5,264 bases of DNA from an uncultured Bryobacteraceae bacterium (lineage in GTDB: Bacteria; Acidobacteriota; Terriglobia; Bryobacterales; Bryobacteraceae): assembly GCA_937921835.1 (NCBI GenBank), contig CAKZVG010000624.1, forward strand, positions 1 to 5,264, written 5' to 3'. The notes below the pieces were generated by a model. It was not told where the DNA came from. It made no database searches and saw nothing but the letters and a program-made list of their open reading frames with translations. Shown piece by piece: positions 1 through 5,264 of the stretch (its first letter is position 1; each line of letters starts with the position of its first letter). Made by a program: the position numbers and the translations under genes.

Positions 1-1
1 C

Positions 2-1918
2 ACGGGCCTGGTGGCAATTATCGAAGGTCCGCGCCGGCTCTCTCTGCGCACCGCCGCGCCCCGCTACACGCTCTCGGCCGCGCGTTGGACGCCGCTTGAG
101 GAATTCGAACGCGACACCGTTCCGAAGCTGCTCGAACGCGCGCGCTTCCTCCAGGCCAACATCCTGACGCAAGCCTCCGGCGAGCGGCCTGCCGCGCGCA
201 GCCACTTCCTGCGGCAATTGGGAGAGCGTCTCTACTTGAGCCGCCGGGAAGAGGTCCGCCGCGAAGGGCTGCTCAACCGCCTGCGCGGGTGGTTCTGGCA
301 GGCGGCCGAAAACCACGAACCCGACGACATCCTGCAAACCCACATGTTGTTCGAGGAGGCCCGGAGGACCATGCCCGCCGATGCGCTGGTGCGGCAGATG
401 ATCTCGGCCTCCTGCGCCGGACAGGTGGTGCGCGTGGGGCGCATGCCCGCGGGTTCTTACTGCGCCGGCGTGGAGCCCGTCGTCTGGAAGGTGGACGTGC
501 CCGAGGCGCCGGAACGGGCGCCTGCGTGGGCCATCGAGCAGCGCCGCCTGGCGCGGAGAATGGAGGCGATCACGCGCTGGTGGGTAGAGAAACGGCAGGC
601 GCCCAACGGCGAACTCGGCGGCGGCTGGGAGGACGACGTGGAGATCCTGCGGTACTGGGGGCCGCAAGCGCTGGGTCTGGGTTCCGAGGTGGCGGCGCGC
701 GGCATCCTGAAGATCGCCGAGGGTCTGTGGGCGAGCGGAATCTTGCGCGACGGTTATAACCGCGGCATCACCGACGTCGAACACTCCTCCGAGCCGACCA
801 CCGACAGCCAGCCGCTGGCGGCGGCCCTCGATCCCTCAAACGCCACGCTGCGGGCGCGGCTCGGCCAGACCACGGCCTGCTCGGAGTCCTGGATCGCGAA
901 GCAGCCCGACGGTTTCACGCGTTTCCGCAGTTCCTGGTTCAACTGCCGCGAGGCCGACACCTCGCCGGCCCGCGCCGTGGATGTCCATCTCAACACCCGC
1001 GCCATGGGCCCGGCGCTGTGGTACGCCTACCTCACCCGTGACGCCGCGGTGGTGCAGCGAATGGCAGCCTGGGCTGACGCCTGGATTCACGCCATGCGGC
1101 AGCGCGAGCACGGCAAACCCGCCGGGGTCTTCCCGCCCGCTCTCCGCGCGCGCGACGGCGTCTACCTGTTGGGTAAGAGCTGGGACAAGCCGGAAGCCGA
1201 GTGGGACTACTTTCAATGGAGCGGGGGCGCGCAGGAGTCGCTCACTTCGCTGCTGCTGGCGGTCTACGAGTTGACGGGCGATCGGAAGTACCTGGACGCC
1301 GCCACCGAGAGCTTCGCCGTCCTCGAACACTGCGCCGCGCATGCGGAACTCTGCCAGCAGATCGTGCGCTCCCCCGAAGCGTTCTACCTCTGGCGCCGCA
1401 TGACCGGCGATCCGCGCTACGATCGCGCGTTCGCTTACCAAGCCAGCCCCCCGGACGAGGAAGTTCTGGCGTCGATGGCGCGCACGGCGCGCGAATGCGA
1501 GCAGCGCTTCTCGAAGAACTGGGACATGTTCACCACCGAGGTGCTCTACACCGACCGCGTGTATTACCCGCTGCCGCCCGAATACCGCTGGCGGCTGTTC
1601 GGCGGCGAAGCGCCGCGCGGCGACCGTTATCCGGCCTTCGCCGTGACCTGGCCCGCGGCGCCGGCCGAGTTCGCCCGCGCCGTGCTTTCGGCCTCGGCGC
1701 GCGAAGTGCGCGCGCGGCTCTACAGCTTCGAGCGTGAGACGAAGCAGGTTCCGGTGAGGCTCTGGCGGTTGGAGCCGGGTCCGTACCGCTGGCAATGCGG
1801 CGATGCGCAAGGGGAGTTCCGAGTGACGCGGCTCCCGCATGCGCTCTCCGTGCCGCTCGCGCCGCAACGGGAAGTGGCGCTCCGCATCGCACCGGCTACT
1901 CGGCGGGGGGCGAAGTGA
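2..1918 (+). CDS. Uncharacterised protein with a predicted alpha/alpha-toroid (six-hairpin glycosidase-like) domain; 5' end outside window
   Basis: The frame is open to the left edge. The first possible start, GTG at 11, has no visible ribosome binding site, so this is probably the C-terminal part of a longer protein; at least 635 residues lie in the window (numbered here from that GTG). I do not recognise a named family. Residues about 160-480 are helical with hairpin signatures of alpha/alpha-barrel enzymes: GGGWEDDVE at 203-211, RAVDVHLNTR at 321-330, WDYFQWSGGAQES at 398-410, TGDRKYLDAA at 422-431 and MTGDPRY from 464. Phrases like TGD-x-KYLD-A recur in glycoside hydrolases, polysaccharide lyases and epimerases with this fold. 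The acidic pair D208/D209 and E211 could be catalytic, but that is a guess. Residues about 515-630 look beta-rich, like an accessory sandwich domain. A carbohydrate-active role is inference from fold-like features only. The TGA stop lies inside the 3' end of the opposing gene. Confidence 0.8.
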   Translation, partial: TGLVAIIEGPRRLSLRTAAPRYTLSAARWTPLEEFERDTVPKLLERARFLQANILTQASGERPAARSHFLRQLGERLYLSRREEVRREGLLNRLRGWFWQAAENHEPDDILQTHMLFEEARRTMPADALVRQMISASCAGQVVRVGRMPAGSYCAGVEPVVWKVDVPEAPERAPAWAIEQRRLARRMEAITRWWVEKRQAPNGELGGGWEDDVEILRYWGPQALGLGSEVAARGILKIAEGLWASGILRDGYNRGITDVEHSSEPTTDSQPLAAALDPSNATLRARLGQTTACSESWIAKQPDGFTRFRSSWFNCREADTSPARAVDVHLNTRAMGPALWYAYLTRDAAVVQRMAAWADAWIHAMRQREHGKPAGVFPPALRARDGVYLLGKSWDKPEAEWDYFQWSGGAQESLTSLLLAVYELTGDRKYLDAATESFAVLEHCAAHAELCQQIVRSPEAFYLWRRMTGDPRYDRAFAYQASPPDEEVLASMARTARECEQRFSKNWDMFTTEVLYTDRVYYPLPPEYRWRLFGGEAPRGDRYPAFAVTWPAAPAEFARAVLSASAREVRARLYSFERETKQVPVRLWRLEPGPYRWQCGDAQGEFRVTRLPHALSVPLAPQREVALRIAPATRRGAK

Positions 1919-2591
1919 TGCGGAACTCGGCGCGCAGGAACTGCCAATCGGGCAGCTCGTAGGCGCGGTATTCGGTCTTGGTCGTGCTGGTGATTTCCCG
2001 GGACTCGTACGGTCCCAGCGAAGGCACTTTGGCGCTGAACGCCGCCACGGGCTTGTCCTCCGGCCGGGCGGTGGCGGGGCGAATCGTCAGTTCCATTACC
2101 AGGTCGGAGAGATCCGCGCCCGAGTGGTTCACCACGAGGTACTTGATCTGAACATTCTTTTTCGCATCCTCGGTGATGCGGAAGCCGGTCACCTCGATGT
2201 ACTTGGCCAGCGGATGCGGTTTCCCGCCCGGGGCGGGTGTGGCGGCCACGGTTTCAAGTGGCGGAGGCGCGGTCTGGGACGCCGCTTCGCGGGCGCGCGA
2301 GTTCGGAAGGACATAGAGCAGCCAGATCGCGCCCAGGCTCACCAGGAAGCCCGCCACGAGCAGCGCCACCACCCAGCCGGGGACTCCGCCGGAGCGCGCC
2401 GCCCGGGGTACGGCGGGAGCATAGGCCTTACGGGCGCCCTGGGGCGCTGCCGGCGGCGCAGGCGGCTGAGCGGCGGGCGCCGCCGCCGGGGCTTCGGTGG
2501 AGGGTGCGGACTCCTTGGCGGCGCAGTTCGGACAGGAACTCTCCGATGGTGGCACCTCGGCGCCGCACTGCGGGCAGATCCATGTGAACAT
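1896..2591 (-). CDS. Zinc-ribbon, single-pass membrane protein with C-terminal beta-type domain
   Basis: This encodes 231 residues of unknown function. An N-terminal zinc ribbon is formed by C6-x2-C9 and C20-x2-C23. A Pro/Ala-rich low-complexity linker follows (about 29-62), then a basic patch, then one hydrophobic helix (about 73-95, beginning WVVALLVAGFLV). A second Pro/Ala linker leads to a C-terminal domain (about 129-231) with alternating beta-strand pattern, for example VQIKYLVVNHSGADLSDL and REITSTTKTEYRAYELPDW, similar in style to FxLYD/Ig-like domains. Positive charge before the helix predicts the ribbon in the cytoplasm and the beta domain outside. The ATG at 2591 is chosen because AGAGGGAG sits 4 nt upstream and MFTWICPQCG is a natural zinc-ribbon opening. 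The frame stays open further upstream to 3077, but that extension is antisense to the iron-sulfur gene. Zinc-ribbon plus one-helix proteins occur widely as hypotheticals; a sensing or scaffolding role is only a guess. It is convergent with the left gene and divergent from the hydroxylase operon. Confidence 0.88.
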   Translation of the reverse strand: MFTWICPQCGAEVPPSESSCPNCAAKESAPSTEAPAAAPAAQPPAPPAAPQGARKAYAPAVPRAARSGGVPGWVVALLVAGFLVSLGAIWLLYVLPNSRAREAASQTAPPPLETVAATPAPGGKPHPLAKYIEVTGFRITEDAKKNVQIKYLVVNHSGADLSDLVMELTIRPATARPEDKPVAAFSAKVPSLGPYESREITSTTKTEYRAYELPDWQFLRAEFRITSPPAE

Positions 2592-2595
2592 AGGT

Positions 2596-2603
2596 CTCCC
2601 TCT
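2596..2603 (-). promoter_or_regulatory. Shine-Dalgarno site of the zinc-ribbon gene
   Basis: On the minus strand the sequence reads AGAGGGAG, ending 4 nt before the ATG at 2591 (its GAGG core is 7 nt from the ATG). It is the strongest purine-rich site in the spacer and decides the 231-residue start over the longer upstream open frame. Confidence 0.65.
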
Positions 2604-2614
2604 ACTGTAGCGCC

Positions 2615-2635
2615 GCGGCGGCGGTGGCGGCGGCG
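2615..2635. repeat. GCG-triplet tract in the divergent spacer
   Basis: Seven consecutive triplets read GCG apart from a single GTG in the middle. It is a low-complexity stretch of 21 bp in an already GC-rich sequence. It lies between the two divergent start regions and contributes to the lack of recognisable -35 boxes. It may be slippage-prone; no function is assigned. Confidence 0.6.
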
Positions 2636-2682
2636 GGAGGCTCCGTGTCAGAATCGGCGGTGTGGAGTCCGGCGTGGAAGCG

Positions 2683-3153
2683 ATGGCGACATTTGAGTGG
2701 AAGGTGAACGGCGCGCGGCGCTCCGTGACAGTGGCTCCGGATGCGACGCTGCTCAGCGCGCTGCGCGAGCAACTCGGGCTGACCGGCACGAAGTGCGGCT
2801 GCAACGAAGGACGGTGCGGGTCCTGCACCGTGCTGCTGGACGGGCGGGCGTTTCGCGCCTGCCTGGTGCCGGCGGCGAAGGTCGGCAGGCGCGAGGTGAC
2901 CACCATCGAGGGGCTGGCCGCGGGCGGGAAGCTGCATCCGGTCCAGCAGGCGTTTCTCGAACTGTCGGCGTTCCAGTGCGGCTTCTGCACTCCGGGCATG
3001 ATCCTGCGCGGCGTGGCGCTACTCGCCGAGACGCCGGAGCCTTCGGAGGCCGTGGTGAAGACCGCGCTTGAAGGCAATCTCTGCCGCTGCGGAACCTATC
3101 CGCGCATCGTGGAAGCCGTGCGGCTGGCCGCGCGCGGAGGCGGCCGTGGGTAG
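2683..3153 (+). CDS. (2Fe-2S)-binding small subunit of a molybdenum hydroxylase (IorA-like)
   Basis: This 156-residue protein is the full usual length of the small iron-sulfur subunit in the xanthine dehydrogenase/aldehyde oxidase superfamily. The N-terminal plant-ferredoxin-like domain (about 1-75) carries one cluster on C40-x4-C45-x2-C48 and C60. The C-terminal helical domain (about 83-150) carries the second on C99-x2-C102 and C134-x-C136, within the family motifs QCGFCTPGM and GNLCRCGTYPRI. All eight ligands are present; C38 is an extra cysteine next to the first ligand. Its role is to carry electrons from the molybdenum site of the large subunit encoded immediately downstream. The ATG at 2683 gives the typical family N-terminus (MATFEWKVNG). 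In-frame GTGs at 2674 (GGAG 6 nt upstream) and 2662 would add 3 or 7 residues and cannot be excluded. There is no signal peptide, so any export would depend on the partner subunit. The last 8 bp overlap the next gene, indicating translational coupling. Confidence 0.96.
   Translation: MATFEWKVNGARRSVTVAPDATLLSALREQLGLTGTKCGCNEGRCGSCTVLLDGRAFRACLVPAAKVGRREVTTIEGLAAGGKLHPVQQAFLELSAFQCGFCTPGMILRGVALLAETPEPSEAVVKTALEGNLCRCGTYPRIVEAVRLAARGGGRG
3136..3140 (+). promoter_or_regulatory. Shine-Dalgarno site of the molybdopterin subunit gene
   Basis: GGAGG lies within the last codons of the iron-sulfur gene, 5 nt before GTG 3146. This spacing favours that GTG over TTG 3068, which would run out of frame through the upstream gene, and over GTG 3158, which is 17 nt away. 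Confidence 0.7.
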
Positions 3154-5197
3154 CGCGGTGACGCGGCGGGATGCCTGCCGGCTGCTCGGCGGCGGCGCGA
3201 TGCTGGTGGTGCTGGAGGGGGGGCTGGAAGGCGCGGGCGGCGAGTCCCTGGCGGCGCGCCTGTCCATCGACGCCGCGGGCGCGGTGACCGTGTTCACCGG
3301 CAAGGTGGAGATGGGGCAGGGCGCGCGCACCGAACTGACGATGGTGGCCGCCGAGGAGCTGTTCGTGCCGCCCTCGCGAATCCATCTGGTGATGGGCGAC
3401 ACGGCGCTGGTTCCCGACGACGGCGGCACCTTCGCCAGCCTCACCACGCCGCTCACGGTGCCGGTGATCCGGCGCGCCGCCGCCGCGGCGCGCGCGTTGC
3501 TGATCGAACTGGCGGCGGAGAAGTGGTCTGTCCCGGCGGCGAGCCTGCGGACCGAGGATGGCCGCGTGCTCGGGGACGGCCGCGCGATCTCCTACGCCGA
3601 ACTCGCCGGCGCGGAGCGCTGGAAAGATCCCGTGCCGGAGAACGCCGGCGCCGTCCCGCCCGCCGATTGGCGGATTTGCGGCCAGCCGCTGGCGGCGGTG
3701 CAGGGTCCGGAGATCGTCACCGGCCGCTTGCGTTACAGCGCCGACCATTCGCGTCCCGGCATGCTGCATGGGCGGGCGGTGCGCGCGCCTTTCTATCTGG
3801 CGAAGCTCGACGGCTTCGAGGGCGCGGCGGCGGAGAAACTGGGCGCGAAGGTGATTCGCGACGGCGGCTTTCTGGGGGTCGTCGCGGCGGACGCCAGCAC
3901 GGCGGAAAAGGCGGCGCGCGCGGTTCAGGCGAAGTGGACGGGCGAGGATCTGCCCTCCCTCGGCGAGCTTTACCAGCGGTTCAAGGAGAATGCGAAAGCG
4001 CCCGCCCCCGGCCCGCCCGGCAGCCGCTATCCGGGCGTGTTTGAGCAAGGCAGCCTGGAACGCGGCTTCGCGCAAGCCGTGCAGCGCCACGAAACGCGGC
4101 ATCTGATCCCACCCATCGCCCACGTTCCGCTGGAGCCGCGCGCGGCCATCGCCGAATGGCGGGGCGAGGAACTCACCGTCTGGTACGGCACCCAGGTTCC
4201 CTTCGGCGTGCGGCAGGAACTGGCGCAGGCCTTCAAGCTGCCGGCGGAGAAGGTGCGGGTGATTTCCTGCCAGATCGGCGGCGCGTTCGGCTCCAAGCAC
4301 CGGGCGGAGGTGGCGCTCGAAGCGGCCCGGCTAGCGCGCGCGGCGGGCAAGCCGGTCAAGGTGGTCTGGTCGCGCGAGGACGAATTCACCCAGGGATACC
4401 TGCGGCCGGCCGGCGTGGTGGAGGTGCGCAGCGGGCTGGACGCCTCCGGCAGGATCGTGGCCTGGGATTTCCACAACTATGCTTCGGGCGCGGCGGGGCT
4501 GGCCGTGCATTACGCGATTCCCAACTTCTATTGCGGGTTCCACCGCGCCGACTCGCCGCTGCGGTCGGGCTCCTACCGCTCGCTGGCCGCGGTGGCCAAC
4601 ACGTTCGCGCGCGAGGAGCATATGGACGAGCTGGCGTCGCTTGCCGGGCGCGACCCGCTCGAGTTCCGCCTGGCGCACAGCGGCGACGCGCGCCTGCGGG
4701 AAGTCGCGGCGCGGGCGGCCGAGCGCTTCGGCTGGGGCCGCGCGAAACCGGGCGCCGGGCGCGGCTTCGGCGTCGCGCTGAACATCGAGAAGGGCGCGCG
4801 CATGGCGCTCTTCGTGGCGCTGGCCGTGCAGGCGGGCAAAGTGAAGGTCGAACGCATGGTGATGGTCTTCGACTGCGGCGCCGTCATCAACCCGGACAAT
4901 CTGCGCAACCAGATCGAGGGCGCGCTGATCATGGGCATCGGGGGAGCGCTGTTCGAACAGGTCCGCTTCGACCGGCAACGGCTGCTGAACGCGAGCCTGG
5001 CGCGCTACCGCGTGCCGCGCTTCTCCGACGCACCCGTCATCGAGACGATTCTGGCCGGCCGCCGCGACGTGCCCTCGACCGGGGCCGGCGAGCCGCCCAT
5101 CACGCCGGTTGCCCCGGCCATCGCGGCCGCCATCTTTTCGGCTACCGGAAAGCGCCTGCGCGACTTACCGTTCGAATCGCAACTTGCGGCGCGGTAG
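3146..5197 (+). CDS. Molybdopterin-binding large subunit of a molybdenum hydroxylase (IorB-like, xanthine dehydrogenase family)
   Basis: This 683-residue catalytic subunit is somewhat compact for IorB-type proteins, which are usually over 700 residues. The order of domains is the IorB one. An N-terminal segment carries the VEMGQGARTEL loop (Q58) and GDTALVP (84-90). A hammerhead-like domain follows at about 176-264. The main molybdenum cofactor domain then has PPIAHVPLEP (322-331), GGAFGSK (378-384), a PVKVVWSREDEF segment, GSYRS (475-479) with HMDELA (492-497), and VFDCGAVINPD near the C-terminus. GAGEPP near the end places the expected catalytic base at E649, by analogy with the conserved glutamate of this superfamily. 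The CO-dehydrogenase signature AYxCSFR is absent, so it is not CoxL. Residues 6-8 read TRR, followed by a short hydrophobic run ending at L23, a degenerate twin-arginine-like signal that may be non-functional. GTG 3146 is chosen for its GGAGG 5 nt upstream; GTG 3158 is the alternative. Substrate is unknown: N-heterocycles or aldehydes are both used by relatives. Confidence 0.94.
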   Translation: MGSAVTRRDACRLLGGGAMLVVLEGGLEGAGGESLAARLSIDAAGAVTVFTGKVEMGQGARTELTMVAAEELFVPPSRIHLVMGDTALVPDDGGTFASLTTPLTVPVIRRAAAAARALLIELAAEKWSVPAASLRTEDGRVLGDGRAISYAELAGAERWKDPVPENAGAVPPADWRICGQPLAAVQGPEIVTGRLRYSADHSRPGMLHGRAVRAPFYLAKLDGFEGAAAEKLGAKVIRDGGFLGVVAADASTAEKAARAVQAKWTGEDLPSLGELYQRFKENAKAPAPGPPGSRYPGVFEQGSLERGFAQAVQRHETRHLIPPIAHVPLEPRAAIAEWRGEELTVWYGTQVPFGVRQELAQAFKLPAEKVRVISCQIGGAFGSKHRAEVALEAARLARAAGKPVKVVWSREDEFTQGYLRPAGVVEVRSGLDASGRIVAWDFHNYASGAAGLAVHYAIPNFYCGFHRADSPLRSGSYRSLAAVANTFAREEHMDELASLAGRDPLEFRLAHSGDARLREVAARAAERFGWGRAKPGAGRGFGVALNIEKGARMALFVALAVQAGKVKVERMVMVFDCGAVINPDNLRNQIEGALIMGIGGALFEQVRFDRQRLLNASLARYRVPRFSDAPVIETILAGRRDVPSTGAGEPPITPVAPAIAAAIFSATGKRLRDLPFESQLAAR

Positions 5198-5216
5198 AGT
5201 GTTCCGGCGCCCGGCA

Positions 5217-5233
5217 GGCGCTGGACCAGCGCC
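5217..5233. repeat. GC-rich inverted repeat downstream of the hydroxylase operon
   Basis: The arms GGCGCTGG and CCAGCGCC flank a single A, allowing a 7-bp stem with a 3-nt loop, 19 bp after the stop codon of the large subunit. No T-run follows on either strand, so it is not a canonical intrinsic terminator. It could be a weak or Rho-assisted transcript end, or chance in GC-rich DNA. The rest of 5198-5264 shows no gene I can support. Confidence 0.4.
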
Positions 5234-5264
5234 GCGACCCGCGCCGAGCGTGTCCCGCGCGCGT

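Larger units (their letters stand above)
2592..2682. promoter_or_regulatory. Divergent intergenic region, presumed promoters for both directions
   Basis: These 91 bp separate the zinc-ribbon gene (leftward) from the iron-sulfur gene (rightward), so promoters for both probably lie here or just inside the neighbouring coding ends. I can see only weak -10-like hexamers: TACTGT at 2603-2608 (+) and its overlapping minus-strand counterpart TACAGT, neither with a convincing -35 box. The short palindrome CTAC-T-GTAG at 2602-2610 overlaps both. No clear operator or riboswitch is visible. Confidence 0.3.

Noticed and set aside
836..1867. 343-residue open frame on the minus strand within the left-hand gene
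   Set aside because: Arg/Ala/Gly-rich shadow of the plus-strand gene with no domain or ribosome binding site evidence.
1839..2696. 285-residue plus-strand open frame across the zinc-ribbon gene
   Set aside because: Gly/Arg-rich translation with no domain, antisense to a protein with clear CxxC pairs and a membrane helix.
2592..3077. N-terminal extension of the zinc-ribbon protein to 393 residues
   Set aside because: It would run antisense through most of the iron-sulfur subunit gene, while a good Shine-Dalgarno site and a natural zinc-ribbon start are present at 2591.
3068..3145. Upstream TTG start for the molybdopterin subunit, adding 26 residues
   Set aside because: The added residues are an out-of-frame reading of the conserved C-terminus of the iron-sulfur subunit; GTG 3146 has a well-placed GGAGG.
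2753..4300. 515-residue open frame on the minus strand opposite both hydroxylase genes
   Set aside because: It is antisense to two confidently recognised genes, has Arg/Ala/His-rich composition typical of the complementary frame of GC-rich coding DNA, and shows no recognisable domain.
3146..5197. Assignment as the large subunit of aerobic CO dehydrogenase (CoxL)
   Set aside because: The AYxCSFR active-site signature is absent and the VEMGQG segment is at the N-terminus, as in IorB-type proteins.
5199..5264. Possible GTG-started reading frame directly after the operon, or the end of a minus-strand gene
   Set aside because: The piece is too short to judge, the plus-strand translation is Ala/Pro/Arg-rich without a ribosome binding site, and several minus-strand frames are equally open.

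Overview
The window is about 5.3 kb of GC-rich bacterial DNA holding four protein genes and almost no spare sequence. It resembles ordinary chromosome. I see no rRNA, tRNA, CRISPR array, transposase or integrase. The high GC, the short zinc-ribbon membrane protein that opens MFTWICPQCG, and the large enzyme-like protein on the left all suggest an Acidobacteriota genome of the Solibacter/Bryobacter kind. That assignment is an impression from protein style, not a tested placement.

Layout: (1) From the left edge to 1918 (+) lies the 3' part of a large gene whose start is outside the window. Its protein looks like an alpha/alpha-toroid domain of the six-hairpin glycosidase or lyase type followed by a beta-rich tail. 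It is uncharacterised and possibly carbohydrate-active. (2) 1896-2591 (-) encodes a 231-residue membrane protein with an N-terminal CxxC...CxxC zinc ribbon, a Pro/Ala linker, one membrane helix and a C-terminal beta-type domain. Its 3' end overlaps the first gene tail to tail by 23 bp. (3) About 91 bp of divergent spacer (2592-2682) contains a GCG-triplet tract. (4) 2683-3153 (+) and 3146-5197 (+) form a tight two-gene operon with an 8-bp overlap. It encodes a molybdenum hydroxylase of the isoquinoline 1-oxidoreductase (IorA/IorB) type: a small subunit with two [2Fe-2S] clusters and a large molybdopterin-binding subunit with a degenerate twin-arginine-like N-terminus. (5) The last 67 bp hold only a GC-rich inverted repeat.

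How the genes work together: the two subunits of (4) should form one enzyme in which substrate is oxidised or hydroxylated at a molybdenum cofactor in the large subunit and electrons leave through the two iron-sulfur clusters of the small subunit. No FAD-binding medium subunit is present between or beside them, which fits the two-subunit IorAB arrangement. The physiological substrate and electron acceptor cannot be read from the sequence. The two left-hand genes show no evident functional link to the hydroxylase. I did not find a convincing new biological system. The least explained items are the toroid protein and the zinc-ribbon membrane protein.
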